A DNA stretch of 47,357 bases from an uncultured Collinsella sp. (GCA_902492755.1 CABUNB010000014.1:1-47357); one strand, 5' to 3'; positions 33,324-42,280 are shown, counted from the stretch's first letter. A program made the numbers and translations. Notes: generated by a model not told the origin, from the letters alone.

Positions 33324-34259
33324 TTATGCCGAGGCCTTGGCCTTGCGGCGCTTGCGAACCGCGTGAATCACGATGTCCAGCAGCAACAGCACAATGGCCA
33401 CGACCACAATGAGCACGGCAAACTCGCGCTTGCCCCAGTGGCGGCCGGCCAGCGACTTTTGCTTGTCGACGTCCTTCTTGTTGTACTTGGTGCGCACGCA
33501 ATGCACCAGCAGGCGATGGTCGTTCACGCCGTAGGGCGTGCAGGTAACGAGCGTCACCTTGTCGGCACCGGGCTCGATGGTCAGCGACTCCATCTCCTCG
33601 GGCAGCACCACCTCGGAGTCCACCATCTTGTAGGCGAGCGTCTTGTTCATGGTGTGCAGCAGCACCAGGTCGCCGGGCTCCAGCGAGTGGATGTCGTCGA
33701 ACATGCTCAGGTTACGCATGCCCGAGTGCGCGGTGAGCACGCAATGCGTCGAGGTGCCGCCCACCGGCAGGCTCGTGCCCTCCAGGTGGCCGACGCCGGC
33801 CATAAGGACTTCTTCGCTCGTGCCGTGGTAGATGGGCATGCTCACGTCGATGGAAGGGATCTCGACCCAACTCATCATGGGGTCGCGGTCAAAGATGAGC
33901 TGCTGGGCGTAGGGCTCGATCTGGTCGGCAGGAAGCTCGGTGGCCTCGCCCGCCAGCTGTTCGTTAAAGGAGCGCGCCTGGAGCAGGATGCGCTCGCGCT
34001 CCTCGGCAGACAGCGCGTCCACGGTGCTGGACACCGTGCTGATCTGGTTGAACACGCCCGATGCCTCGAGCCGGTCCAAGATCCACGGCCAGGTCATAAG
34101 GCCCACGCCAATAAGGATGATGACGATGGTGATGAGCCGGTCAGCCCAGCGCGGCAGGCGCTTGCGACGGCGCTTACCACCCTTGGGCTTGGGCTGTGGA
34201 CTTGAGCCGCCGCTGGCCGCGGCGTCATCGCTCTTCATGTGTTTGGCGCCCTGCACCAT
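33324..34259 (-). CDS. Class C (pilus) sortase
   Basis: This 311-residue membrane transpeptidase joins pilin subunits through their sorting signals. It has an N-terminal basic stretch, membrane helix TIVIILIGVGLMTWPWIL (about 44-62), a sortase barrel with His in LTAHSG (about 172-177), Cys in VTCTPYG (about 238-244) and Arg in NDHRLLV, then a second C-terminal helix (about 285-303) and a basic tail. Two helices mark class C. The segment FDRDPMMSWVEIP near 125 lies where the class C lid is expected. AAAGGAG lies before the ATG. It is downstream of the pilins but has its own promoter, across the small RNA module. Confidence 0.93.
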   Translation of the reverse strand: MVQGAKHMKSDDAAASGGSSPQPKPKGGKRRRKRLPRWADRLITIVIILIGVGLMTWPWILDRLEASGVFNQISTVSSTVDALSAEERERILLQARSFNEQLAGEATELPADQIEPYAQQLIFDRDPMMSWVEIPSIDVSMPIYHGTSEEVLMAGVGHLEGTSLPVGGTSTHCVLTAHSGMRNLSMFDDIHSLEPGDLVLLHTMNKTLAYKMVDSEVVLPEEMESLTIEPGADKVTLVTCTPYGVNDHRLLVHCVRTKYNKKDVDKQKSLAGRHWGKREFAVLIVVVAIVLLLLDIVIHAVRKRRKAKASA

Positions 34260-34297
34260 CGCCGGTCACTCCTTTACAGCTCATGTTGTCTAAACAA

Positions 34298-34346
34298 ATA
34301 ATAGCCGATTCGCGAGCCCCTACCACGGACAACGCAGTCAGACTGC
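34298..34346 (-). promoter_or_regulatory. Possible sortase promoter and palindrome
   Basis: TATTAT (minus strand, 34298-34303) is a good -10, 38 bp before the sortase start, without a clear -35. GCAGTCAGACTGC, a perfect 13-nt palindrome at 34334-34346, lies where an activator or repressor could bind. Confidence 0.4.
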
Positions 34347-34439
34347 ATTATCCGGTCGGGCATAGGCCAGGCATAGGCCAGCATTTGCATTTTCAAAATG
34401 TCCCGAATCGGCGGGGCGATTCGGGATACAATGTCTCTA

Positions 34440-34532
34440 GGAAACGACGCGTCCCGCGTAAATGATCGAAAGCGCGGGCGACCAGTTTCCGGTGTTGTTA
34501 AATGCCCGGGCCTCTAACCCCGGGCATTCTTA
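34440..34532 (+). ncRNA. Candidate antisense small RNA 1 (possible antitoxin)
   Basis: TACAAT (34427-34432) is a -10 box and GGAAAC follows at 34440. The RNA would fold as GGAAAC/GTTTCC (34440-34445 with 34485-34490) enclosing TCCCGCG/CGCGGGC with a loop containing AUGAUCGAAAG. It would end at the AATGCCCGGG/CCCGGGCATT hairpin (34501-34528) and TTCTTATTT. The end overlaps the 3' end of the convergent small gene. A second copy at 34912 keeps the stems while the loops vary. No known riboswitch family fits. An unmatched hairpin, TCCCGAATCG/CGATTCGGGA, overlaps the promoter. Confidence 0.5.
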
Positions 34533-34682
34533 TTTGCGCTTGTTGCGGCGCAAATGCCTTCTACCGTCCGCACCGCGCGAGCGCCTACGGACCTTAAACC
34601 GAACCTCATACGAGTCAAAAAACGCGATGACGAACGTGCCCACCGCCGCGAGGGCGGCGAGCGCGTTAAGGAATTTCAGCAT
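34530..34682 (-). CDS. Small membrane protein, possible type I toxin
   Basis: This is a 50-residue protein: a hydrophobic helix (LNALAALAAVGTFVIAFF, about residues 5-22), then a very basic tail rich in Arg and Lys (VRRRSRG ... RRNKRK). GGAGG sits 7 nt before the ATG, a strong site. TAAAAT (minus, 34739-34744) would give a leader of about 50 nt. That leader carries GACGCATCCCG and CGCGGGCGGCC, both also in the opposing small RNAs. The stop codon lies at the terminator shared with that RNA. Size and layout resemble Fst/TxpA-type toxins, but no sequence homology is claimed. It could instead be a small pilus-associated protein. Confidence 0.6.
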   Translation of the reverse strand: MLKFLNALAALAAVGTFVIAFFDSYEVRFKVRRRSRGADGRRHLRRNKRK

Positions 34683-34911
34683 TTGGGGACCTCCGATCGA
34701 GTCGTCGGCCGCCCGCGCACGGGATGCGTCGCAAGGCCATTTTACTGCGAGCGCACGCACCCGCGTCTGGCAAACGCAATTTTTGCAAACATTTGTTCGA
34801 TAGTTACACACAATCCATCGTCCAGCGGAACCTGGCCGATGGATTGTCCGGCGTATTTGAGTTTTTAGAATATCCCAGATCGGCGGGGCGATTCGGGATA
34901 AAATAGCTACA

Positions 34912-35006
34912 GGAAACGACGCATCCCGCGTAAGTGATCGAAAGCGCGGGCGGCCTAGTTTTCAGCTTTTGTTAAATGCCCGGGATCCGACCCCCGGGCA
35001 TTCTTA
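34912..35006 (+). ncRNA. Candidate antisense small RNA 2 (duplicate)
   Basis: TAAAAT (34899-34904) and GGAAAC (34912-34917) start the second copy. The outer stem is now GGAAAC/GTTTTC (still pairing, by G-U), the inner stem CCCGCG/CGCGGG (34925-34930 with 34945-34950), and the terminator is AATGCCCGGG/CCCGGGCATT (34975-35002). It belongs to a direct duplication of about 234 bp (34401-34632 with 34873-35106). The opposing small gene is truncated here. Confidence 0.45.
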
Positions 35007-35105
35007 TTTGCGCTTGTTGCGGCGCAAATGCCTTCCACCGTCCGCACCGCGCGTGCGCCTACGGACCTTAAACCGAACTTCATACGAGTCAAGAAACGCG
35101 ATGAC
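35004..35105 (-). pseudogene. Truncated copy of the small membrane protein gene
   Basis: The last 33 codons of the 34530-34682 gene are repeated here with three amino-acid changes (F to L, S to T, R to G) and one silent change. The start codon, Shine-Dalgarno and the first half of the membrane helix are missing: homology stops at 35106, shortly before the pilin terminator. It is not expected to make a functional product. Confidence 0.6.
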
Positions 35106-35147
35106 GGATGAGTCCGCATCGGACGGTGGAGGCTGCCTGTGTTGTCC

Positions 35148-35185
35148 AAAAAGAACGGGGCAAACTCCAGCGTGGAGTCTGCCCC
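35148..35185 (-). terminator. Terminator of the pilin operon
   Basis: GGGGCAAACTCCA and TGGAGTCTGCCCC form a strong stem with a 3-nt loop. On the minus strand it is followed by GTTCTTTTTGG, about 100 nt after the backbone pilin stop. Confidence 0.8.
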
Positions 35186-35286
35186 GAAAAAAGAATGGCA
35201 AAGCAAGAACGTCGATGGACGAGAAAAGTGTCCGCAAGTCTCATGGCCATCACATCCCACCTGCCAAAGGGATGGGTGAGCGAGCG

Positions 35287-37134
35287 TTACTCGTGCTCGG
35301 ACTCCTCAGCCTGCTTACGGCTGCGGATGAGGTGTGCCACGCCGATGCACAGCACTGCGCTGCCAGCGATCCAAGTGAAGGTCACGCCGTTAAGACCGGT
35401 CAGCGGGAGGCCCACGGACTTGGTGTTGCCGACGTTGATGGTGACCTCACCGGCAGCGGCGTTGACGGCGGCACCGTTAGTACCGTTCAACTTGTTGTCG
35501 CCGGCATTGCCGTCAAGCTCACCGAAGGCGATGTCGGTGCGTTTCTCGTCTGCCTCAGACACCTTTGCCCCAAGGGTCGTCACCTTCGTCTTCAAGTCGT
35601 TATAGGTCGGGCTGATGGTAAAGGTGAAGGGGTCGGCCGTAGTTTTATAATTGGAGTCGGGGGTAGCAATCTCGGTCACCGTATAGGAGCCAGCATCAAG
35701 GCCCTTGACCTCAATCATTCCCTTGTTGCTTTCATCACTACTGGACGTAAACTTAACATACTCGGGAAGCTCGTTGGGATTGGTAACAGACACGAGCTGG
35801 CCCTCGACAACGTGAGCGTTAGCGTCGTCTTTCGAAGCGATGTACTGACCCTGGGTATTATCATCGTTAGACTGGATAGTGAACACAGCACCTCCAAGAC
35901 CCTTCTCAGTGCCTTGGTCGACCTTCTTAAGATTGAGCTTGAAGGCGAAGTCGGCGACGGTGTCCCCGATCGTCTCGCCCGTGTCAATGCCATACGGGTT
36001 ATTGGAGTACGTGAGCGTGACGGTGTTGGGGTTGCCACCCACGGTGTTCGCTGCGGTGTTGTTGCCGATAACAGCGTTCTTGTTAAGCTTGGCTTTGTAG
36101 AAGACAACGATCTCGGTGTTCTCATCAATGCTGAGGGTGCCAGTACCGTCAGCAATGGCAGACTTCAAACCCTTATTACCGTTGTTGTCAACAGGAAAGT
36201 CAACGGTAAGTTTCTGATTCTGGAAGCTAACCGTATAGGAAGTCGAGCTAATCTTAGTGTAGGTGTTGTTGTTCAAGGCGTACACCTCGACTGAGTTACC
36301 GACATAATCCAGACCCGTCGAAAGATTATCGGTGAATTTGTAAGCATACGCGTCAAAGGTGGCGTAGTTGCTGGCAATCTTGCCGGTGAGCTTGTAGTTC
36401 ACCTCCTGGCCGATCTGGGAGTCAGCAACGTCTTTCCATGCTTTTGAGCTCTTGATATCCTTCGCCTTCGCAGCGTCAGCATCATCGAGGATCTTCTTCT
36501 CGACCGTGGGGACGCTCTTCTTGGGCTTAATGGTTGTTGCGTTGGTGCCGTCAATCACAGCATACACAGGAGCCGTAAACGCGTCGGTAGACTTTCCGTC
36601 AGGCTTACCAGGCGTCTTAGTAAGGAACAGCCAGTAACCAGCAGAGAGATCAGTAAGCTGGGCACTGTTTGCCGACGTTTCCTTCCAAGTAAGCGTATTG
36701 TTCTTTTCAAGATTGGCAGCAATCAGACTCAGTACATTATCGTTTTTGACTTGCTCGGACGTCCCCGAGACGTGGGCATTTGCACTCAGATAGTCGGCTG
36801 CATCCTGAGCGTTCGTGCTGTTGTAATCGCTTTTTTCAGTTTGAATTGCATTAACAACAGCCTGCTGGATCGCGTTCTGCTCAGTCGTATCGGCGCCGGC
36901 CCACTCGATGCCGCTCACCGTCGTGGTTCCGTTAGTCGTAGTCACCTTAGCCTTGAAGATCTGAATGCCCTTGTAGGTAGACGACTTGGCGTAATCGGAA
37001 TCACTGAACGTCACAGTTGAGCCGCAATCATCAGCAAACGCCATGGTCACCGGGGCCATGACGCCGCCGAAGCTCAGCGCTGCTGTGAGGCCGGCGGTTA
37101 CTGCCAGGCGTGCGATGTTCTTGCTCATGCTCAT
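35287..37134 (-). CDS. Sortase-assembled backbone pilin (LPLTG)
   Basis: This 615-residue secreted pilin has a signal peptide in residues 1-34 (KNIARLAVTAGLTAALSFGG ... AFA). Two or more Ig-like isopeptide domains follow. The segment TIKPKKSVPTVEKK (about 203-216) is where a pilin-motif lysine is expected. An E-box-like YTVTEIATP lies near 488. LPLTG (about 577-581), a membrane helix and a charged tail end the protein. This is the FimA/SpaA type, and it would form the shaft through the nearby sortase. The start has GAGGAAAAG just upstream; the open frame extends 22 codons further. A small GCCCC/GGGGC hairpin (37218-37236) separates it from the gene before. Confidence 0.9.
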   Translation of the reverse strand: MSMSKNIARLAVTAGLTAALSFGGVMAPVTMAFADDCGSTVTFSDSDYAKSSTYKGIQIFKAKVTTTNGTTTVSGIEWAGADTTEQNAIQQAVVNAIQTEKSDYNSTNAQDAADYLSANAHVSGTSEQVKNDNVLSLIAANLEKNNTLTWKETSANSAQLTDLSAGYWLFLTKTPGKPDGKSTDAFTAPVYAVIDGTNATTIKPKKSVPTVEKKILDDADAAKAKDIKSSKAWKDVADSQIGQEVNYKLTGKIASNYATFDAYAYKFTDNLSTGLDYVGNSVEVYALNNNTYTKISSTSYTVSFQNQKLTVDFPVDNNGNKGLKSAIADGTGTLSIDENTEIVVFYKAKLNKNAVIGNNTAANTVGGNPNTVTLTYSNNPYGIDTGETIGDTVADFAFKLNLKKVDQGTEKGLGGAVFTIQSNDDNTQGQYIASKDDANAHVVEGQLVSVTNPNELPEYVKFTSSSDESNKGMIEVKGLDAGSYTVTEIATPDSNYKTTADPFTFTISPTYNDLKTKVTTLGAKVSEADEKRTDIAFGELDGNAGDNKLNGTNGAAVNAAAGEVTINVGNTKSVGLPLTGLNGVTFTWIAGSAVLCIGVAHLIRSRKQAEESEHE

Positions 37135-37242
37135 CTTCTTTTCCTCTGCTTTCTGCTTGAAGTCCATTTGATCTAAATCTGTCTGTCTGTGTCTTAGCAT
37201 CTACTTCGCTACGTCTCGCCCCGCTCTCTGTGGGGCTGCCAG

Positions 37243-38913
37243 CTACTCTTTATGGCTGCCACCTCCCCGCTTGACCAGGAGCGCGACCACGATGAGCGCG
37301 GCTCCGGCGACCGCTGCGGCGGCCGCGGCGTACATTGCCATATCGCCAGTCGAGGGCATAAAGCCTCCGGTGGTAATGCTAGGGGGTGTGCCGGTGGGCG
37401 TGTTGATGAGCGACGCCTCCAGGCTGCCCGTCGACCCGTCCGCGCTGTCGGCGCGCAGGGGCGACTCGGCCGTGATGGTGAGCTTGGGCTTGGCGGCGGC
37501 CACCTGGTCGACGTCCAGGCCCTCGGCCTTGACCGTCACGGAGCGCGTGCCCTCAAAGGCGGCGTAGCCCTTGGGCGCCTTGAGCTCGCGGACCTCCAGC
37601 TTGCCCGAGTCCACGCCCGAGACGGACACGCGGCCGTCCTTGCCCGTGGTGACGGTGGCCTTGCCCTCCGCATCCCACGTGCCGTCGGCTGCCAGCGTGC
37701 GGCCGCGGTCGTCGGCGATGCTCAGAACCGCCCCGGCAAGCGGCTTATCGCCGTCGCTGCCGCGCTTGGTGAGCGCGAGATCCCAGGTGTAGGCGCACGC
37801 GTCGTCGCTCGGCGTGCGGGTGAATCCGGCGTCACCGGACTGGTCGGCAAAGGGAGAGCGCGGGTAGCACAGGTAGACCTCGTTGGGGTTGCCCTTCGCG
37901 ATGCCGTGGTTGCACGCGCCGTTGAGCGGTGCGTTGTACACGGCGACCACGCGGGCGCCCGCGGCGAAGGCGTCGGCCCCGCCGAGCGCGGCGATCAGGT
38001 CGCCGGTGCGCACGGTGAAGGTCTTACCGTCGGCCGCTACCTTGGTGGCGCACTGGGCCGTGATGTCGGTCCAGCCCTTCGCGGGCTCGGTGCCGGCGCG
38101 CCCGTCCTTGCCGGCCTGGACCGCGTCAAAGCCGCCGTCCGCGCCCGCCGCCACGTACACGCGCACGCTCGCGGCGACCTTGGAGGGGTCGAGCCCCGCG
38201 CTCATGGTGTCGACGAACCGCACCGTATAGGTGTCGTAGGCCGTGAGGCCCGCCGGGACCGTGGCCGAGAGGCGCCAGTACAGGTCGTCGGCGACCGTGG
38301 CGTCGGCGGCCTTCTGCCAGGCGGCGGTGCTGTCCTCCAGCACGTGCTTTTGGACCTTGGGCGTCGCCGCCTTGGGCTTGACGGTGACGGCGCTGCCGCC
38401 GACCAGGGCCATGATCGGCGCCGTGCCGGCCTCGCCCTGGGCGATGGCGTCGTCGTCGGCGACGATGAGCCAGTAGCCGCAGGGCAGCTCGGCCGCTGTG
38501 CCCGCGTTAAGGGCCACAGACACGGCATCAGAGCTCTGGAGGGAACGAGCGAGCTGTGCGCTCAGCGCGCTCGTAAGGTGAGAATCGGTGTTGAGCCACT
38601 CGGCAGCTTCCTGCGCGGTGGTCTGGGAATTGGGCATACCGGCGCTGTGCAGCACAGGCAACACGGCATCGCGCACGGCGTCGCTTGCCCAGGCAAGGTC
38701 GGTGGCGATCTTGGCGTCGCTGTCGCCGTCGGAGACATCGGCGCTAAAGATCTGGTAGGCGTCGTAGCTACTCGCCACGGTGCCGCTCACCGTGATAGAA
38801 CCGGTCGAGGTCGGCGCGGCCTGCGCGGAAGCGGGGAACACAACCGCGCAGGTACCGATCAGGAGGGCAAGCAGCGCAAACAAGATCGGGAAGGAGCAAA
38901 CTTTCTTATTCAC
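37243..38913 (-). CDS. Sortase-anchored minor pilin (MPSTG)
   Basis: This 556-residue pilin of the same general plan has signal peptide KKVCSFPILFALLALLIGTCAVVF ending near AQA. A possible pilin-motif lysine lies in VKPKAATPKVQKH (about 181-193). An E-box-like LEVRELKAPKGY sits in a Cna-B-type domain. The sorting signal is MPSTG (about 520) instead of LPxTG, followed by an Ala-rich helix and KRGGGSHKE. The start is GTG at 38913, overlapping the end of the adhesin gene by 8 nt, with GGAGGCGAG upstream, so the two genes are coupled. It may be the basal or accessory pilin. GC is higher here than in the backbone pilin gene. Confidence 0.85.
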   Translation of the reverse strand: MNKKVCSFPILFALLALLIGTCAVVFPASAQAAPTSTGSITVSGTVASSYDAYQIFSADVSDGDSDAKIATDLAWASDAVRDAVLPVLHSAGMPNSQTTAQEAAEWLNTDSHLTSALSAQLARSLQSSDAVSVALNAGTAAELPCGYWLIVADDDAIAQGEAGTAPIMALVGGSAVTVKPKAATPKVQKHVLEDSTAAWQKAADATVADDLYWRLSATVPAGLTAYDTYTVRFVDTMSAGLDPSKVAASVRVYVAAGADGGFDAVQAGKDGRAGTEPAKGWTDITAQCATKVAADGKTFTVRTGDLIAALGGADAFAAGARVVAVYNAPLNGACNHGIAKGNPNEVYLCYPRSPFADQSGDAGFTRTPSDDACAYTWDLALTKRGSDGDKPLAGAVLSIADDRGRTLAADGTWDAEGKATVTTGKDGRVSVSGVDSGKLEVRELKAPKGYAAFEGTRSVTVKAEGLDVDQVAAAKPKLTITAESPLRADSADGSTGSLEASLINTPTGTPPSITTGGFMPSTGDMAMYAAAAAAVAGAALIVVALLVKRGGGSHKE

Positions 38914-41900
38914 GACGCTCGCCTCCCTTCGCATTCGCCTTGCGACGAATGTGCATCCAGGCCGCAGCAGCGCAAAGCACCGCCGCGCCGGCAAGGTACG
39001 TCAGAGTGACGCCCGACATACCAGAAAGGGGCAAAGAGGTTGAGTAGGTGTTGGTGAAGGTGGGGGTAGTGTCGGGAAACTCGTGGCCCTTGGTCTCGGC
39101 GCTTACCCACTTACCGCCGTCAAAGGTCCCCCTCATGTAGGTCACCTTACAGCTGATGTTCCCATTGGTATCGTCCTTTGCAACAACCGTGAACTTGTAG
39201 ACCGAATTATCGAACTTGTAATGCGAGAAAATCGAGCTATCGTCCTTCTCGCACATATAGTACGTGAAGGTCTTGGAAGCGCCACGGCCCGGAACATCAG
39301 TATCACTCTGCTTCAAGCTGTCAAGCGTGTAATTAATCGTGGGGAAGTCCTGGGTCTGAGGATTGTCGCCACCGGCAGTGGTCGAGACGGTCTTGACGCT
39401 GTCGCCCGTAAAGTTCTCGTTATCCGCAAACTCGAGCGTGAACTTCTTCATCGCGCCACCCTTAACAACCTTGGTCGCTGCAGGTGTCCAGGAGCCGCTA
39501 GAGGTATAGGGTCCATTGGTAAAGGTCGGGTTCTTATCACCACCGATAGCAACCGTAGCCGTCGTATAATCCGATGAATAGTCAACGGAATAGCTTTCGG
39601 AACCAAGTGGTTTGAAGTCGGAATCCTTCTCTGTCTTTTTAGAAACGGTTATTTTTTTAACCGTGTAATACTTAATAGGAATCGACATGAGTTGGTCAGT
39701 TTTGTATGGATCGTCATCAACTGTTGCCACGATCTTGTAAATGGTCTTATCGAATTTAGTGTCTAATTCGTTATCGCCGCTGATGGGTTCCTCAACGAGA
39801 TAGAAAACGTATTGTCCCGAAGAATAGTCCTTGCCAGAGTCGAAGGTGATATTGCCGTTGGATTCATCGACAGTTGCCTCACCTGCAACAGTGCAATCGC
39901 CCATATCTAATGTGCCGTCCTCTTTCCAAGAAGGCGCCTTGACACCGGTACCATCCTGGCGCAGCAGCTGAAACTTGTACTTGTGTCCCTCAAGGCTTTG
40001 CGAGTTTCCCTCTGCATCTTTAAGCACCTTAGTGGCGTAGAGCTTCATGTTTGGATAAACACTCAGATCTTTGACTTCGCCGACGGTGAGGTCGCCGTTG
40101 GTCATGATGCCACCGCCATGGGTGTACGAGTAGTTGCCGCTGATGATGGTCGTAGCCTGCGCTTGCGCATTTTGCATGGCACCGGCGGACGGATTGGCTG
40201 CCAAACCGAACATGTACTTGGCCTCGGCACCGCCATTAGGATCGATGGTAATCTTCTGGCGATCACAGGTACCCTTCCAGCCAGCAGAGCCACCGCCGAG
40301 CATCTTGCCGAGAACGACTGCGACCGTCTTAGTGCTGTCGTCCTTGCGCACGAGGAAGAAATCCTTGTGGCCGGCTTCTTTGAAGTCTTTGGTAATGTAG
40401 TCAGTATTGCTGTCCTCGTTCTTGCCATTACCACCGGCAGACATGTGATTACTTAAACCATTATCCGTATTGTTGTAGATTGCGGCACCATTTGAGTGCG
40501 AAACAATTGTCTCGCCCGTAGGGCAGGCACCGATGCCACCACCCCAGCCGCCGGCCTCATTATCAGTAATCAGCGTCCTTACGATGTTAAGCTTGCCGTC
40601 CTTTTGGACAAAGACGCCACCGCCGCCCCAATCGCCGCCACGGCTCTCACCCGTCATGGTCTTGTTGTTGGTGATGTAAATCTTGTTGGACGTGCCCGGC
40701 TTAGTCCCAATATCGCCGGTAGTACCGGTGGAAATACGGAGACCACCGCCCTCAGCGTTTACAGATTTGTTGCCGGCAATCGTGCCACCTGTCATGGTAA
40801 ACGTAATCGCCCGGTTCCAGAAGCCAGCATAAATTCCGCCACCGGCCTCTTTGGAGTAGTTGGCCGTAACAGAACCGCCCGTCATGGTCAGTGATCCCTT
40901 TTTATTATCACTGCTCGTTGATGCAATGCCGCCGCCACCGAGGAGACCCATGTTGTACATTTCCTTAATAGCGACTTGAGCTTCAACTCGGTTGTTAGTT
41001 ATATTGGCAGAACCACTGATGGTTACGGTTGCACCCTTGGTATAAACACCGCCACCATAGCCGCCGGTGTCGGCGGTATCGCCCTTGTCGACAGAAACGG
41101 CATACGTAGCGTTGCCCGAGATGACACCACCGGAGAGATCCAACGTGACACCGCTGTCGGCAAAAATTCCACCACCGGATGCAGCCTTATTCGCTGCAAT
41201 CACGCCGCCGGTCATATTGAGTGAACCCGCTGCCATGCACAGGCCACCGCCCCAGCCGCCGCCGCTACCGTTGGTGACATAACCGCCAGAAATATCGACA
41301 GTGCCCTGAGAGAAAATAACGTGACCGTTGTTGCCCAGGATACGAGGCGTTGTGATCATGCCACCATCAAGCTTGAGCGTGCCCCCTTCCTCTACGGAAA
41401 TGACTCGATTTACATAGCCCTCTTTGCATGCAACGATAGCGCCGAAATTGGTAACAGTGTGCAGGTAGGTCTTTTCGCTAGTACCAAAACCGTCAGGCGT
41501 GCTTTTAGTTACGTAGTATGTGAGTGATTGTGGAACACTTTTATCATTGAACTGCATCTTTGCTGGCTGACCAGGTTCACCACTGGGAACTTCAGTCGGC
41601 GAGTCCTCCGCCACACCTTTGACAGTTAGCGTAAAGCCCTTTGAAATTGTGATAAATGCACGAACAGGCTGGTCCTGGCCCTGGTTATCGTTACCGTTGC
41701 TGTAATAAAGCTTGTGATTCGCAAGATCGATCGTAGTGTCTTCATTGATGGAGATCGGCTCGCTCGAACTAATATCGGCATCCAGACGCAGCTTTGCGGG
41801 CTTTTCCGCCGCGGGAAGAGCAAGGTACGTAGACAGGTCTTCGTCACTCTTCAGCAGCGTGTACCCATCCGAATCTTCTTGAAGTCTCGGAACCTCACCT

Positions 41901-42280
41901 TCATTTGCAACAGTAGCGACCTTATAGACAGACTGTCCATCATCCGCGGGCTGCGCAGCGCTCTCGGCTCCCGTGTCATCGGCAGCCGGATCCGCCGCAG
42001 CAGCGTCTTCTCCCTCGCCACCCTCAGCGCCGTCACTTTTCCGGTTTTCAGCGTCTTTGCCCGTGGAATTGTCCGCACGGGCGTCCTTGCTTAAAGCGCC
42101 CTCCTCCGCAGCAACCTCCTCGGCAGCAACCTCCTGAGTGCCATTGGCAATGGCCTGCGAGATCGGAGGCATGACAAGCGACAGTACCAGGCTCAAAACG
42201 GAGGCTCCGCACAAAACGCCTGCCAGTACACGGCGCGTCGCTTTTTTACTCTGCTTAGTTTTTTCTGAATTCGCTTTCAT
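38906..42280 (-). CDS. Large beta-helix surface adhesin, probable pilus tip (LPLSG)
   Basis: This 1124-residue secreted protein begins with a basic stretch and signal helix (VLAGVLCGASVLSLVLSLVM). An acidic Ala/Glu-rich spacer follows (about 55-120). A long right-handed beta-helix (about 200-740) has many G-G-G turns such as NGSGGGWGGGLCM (about 330-342), MTGGVIAANKAASGGGIF and GGDWGGGGVFV. Two pilin-type Ig domains come next (about 745-1080; one with YVFYLVEEP as E-box). LPLSG near 1083, a helix and an RRKANAKGGERRE tail close the protein. GGGGAGGAG precedes the ATG. It is the first gene of the pilus operon and probably binds host glycans or matrix; the ligand is unknown. Confidence 0.88.
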   Translation of the reverse strand: MKANSEKTKQSKKATRRVLAGVLCGASVLSLVLSLVMPPISQAIANGTQEVAAEEVAAEEGALSKDARADNSTGKDAENRKSDGAEGGEGEDAAAADPAADDTGAESAAQPADDGQSVYKVATVANEGEVPRLQEDSDGYTLLKSDEDLSTYLALPAAEKPAKLRLDADISSSEPISINEDTTIDLANHKLYYSNGNDNQGQDQPVRAFITISKGFTLTVKGVAEDSPTEVPSGEPGQPAKMQFNDKSVPQSLTYYVTKSTPDGFGTSEKTYLHTVTNFGAIVACKEGYVNRVISVEEGGTLKLDGGMITTPRILGNNGHVIFSQGTVDISGGYVTNGSGGGWGGGLCMAAGSLNMTGGVIAANKAASGGGIFADSGVTLDLSGGVISGNATYAVSVDKGDTADTGGYGGGVYTKGATVTISGSANITNNRVEAQVAIKEMYNMGLLGGGGIASTSSDNKKGSLTMTGGSVTANYSKEAGGGIYAGFWNRAITFTMTGGTIAGNKSVNAEGGGLRISTGTTGDIGTKPGTSNKIYITNNKTMTGESRGGDWGGGGVFVQKDGKLNIVRTLITDNEAGGWGGGIGACPTGETIVSHSNGAAIYNNTDNGLSNHMSAGGNGKNEDSNTDYITKDFKEAGHKDFFLVRKDDSTKTVAVVLGKMLGGGSAGWKGTCDRQKITIDPNGGAEAKYMFGLAANPSAGAMQNAQAQATTIISGNYSYTHGGGIMTNGDLTVGEVKDLSVYPNMKLYATKVLKDAEGNSQSLEGHKYKFQLLRQDGTGVKAPSWKEDGTLDMGDCTVAGEATVDESNGNITFDSGKDYSSGQYVFYLVEEPISGDNELDTKFDKTIYKIVATVDDDPYKTDQLMSIPIKYYTVKKITVSKKTEKDSDFKPLGSESYSVDYSSDYTTATVAIGGDKNPTFTNGPYTSSGSWTPAATKVVKGGAMKKFTLEFADNENFTGDSVKTVSTTAGGDNPQTQDFPTINYTLDSLKQSDTDVPGRGASKTFTYYMCEKDDSSIFSHYKFDNSVYKFTVVAKDDTNGNISCKVTYMRGTFDGGKWVSAETKGHEFPDTTPTFTNTYSTSLPLSGMSGVTLTYLAGAAVLCAAAAWMHIRRKANAKGGERRE

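Noticed and set aside
34440..35006. Riboswitch (for example cyclic di-GMP, because of the GAAAG element)
   Set aside because: No conserved core of a known family, and no gene lies downstream on the same strand, so a cis-regulatory role is unlikely.
37252..39009. Long open frame opposite the minor pilin
   Set aside because: Shadow of a very GC-rich gene; the sequence is Arg/Gly/Ala-rich without a family.
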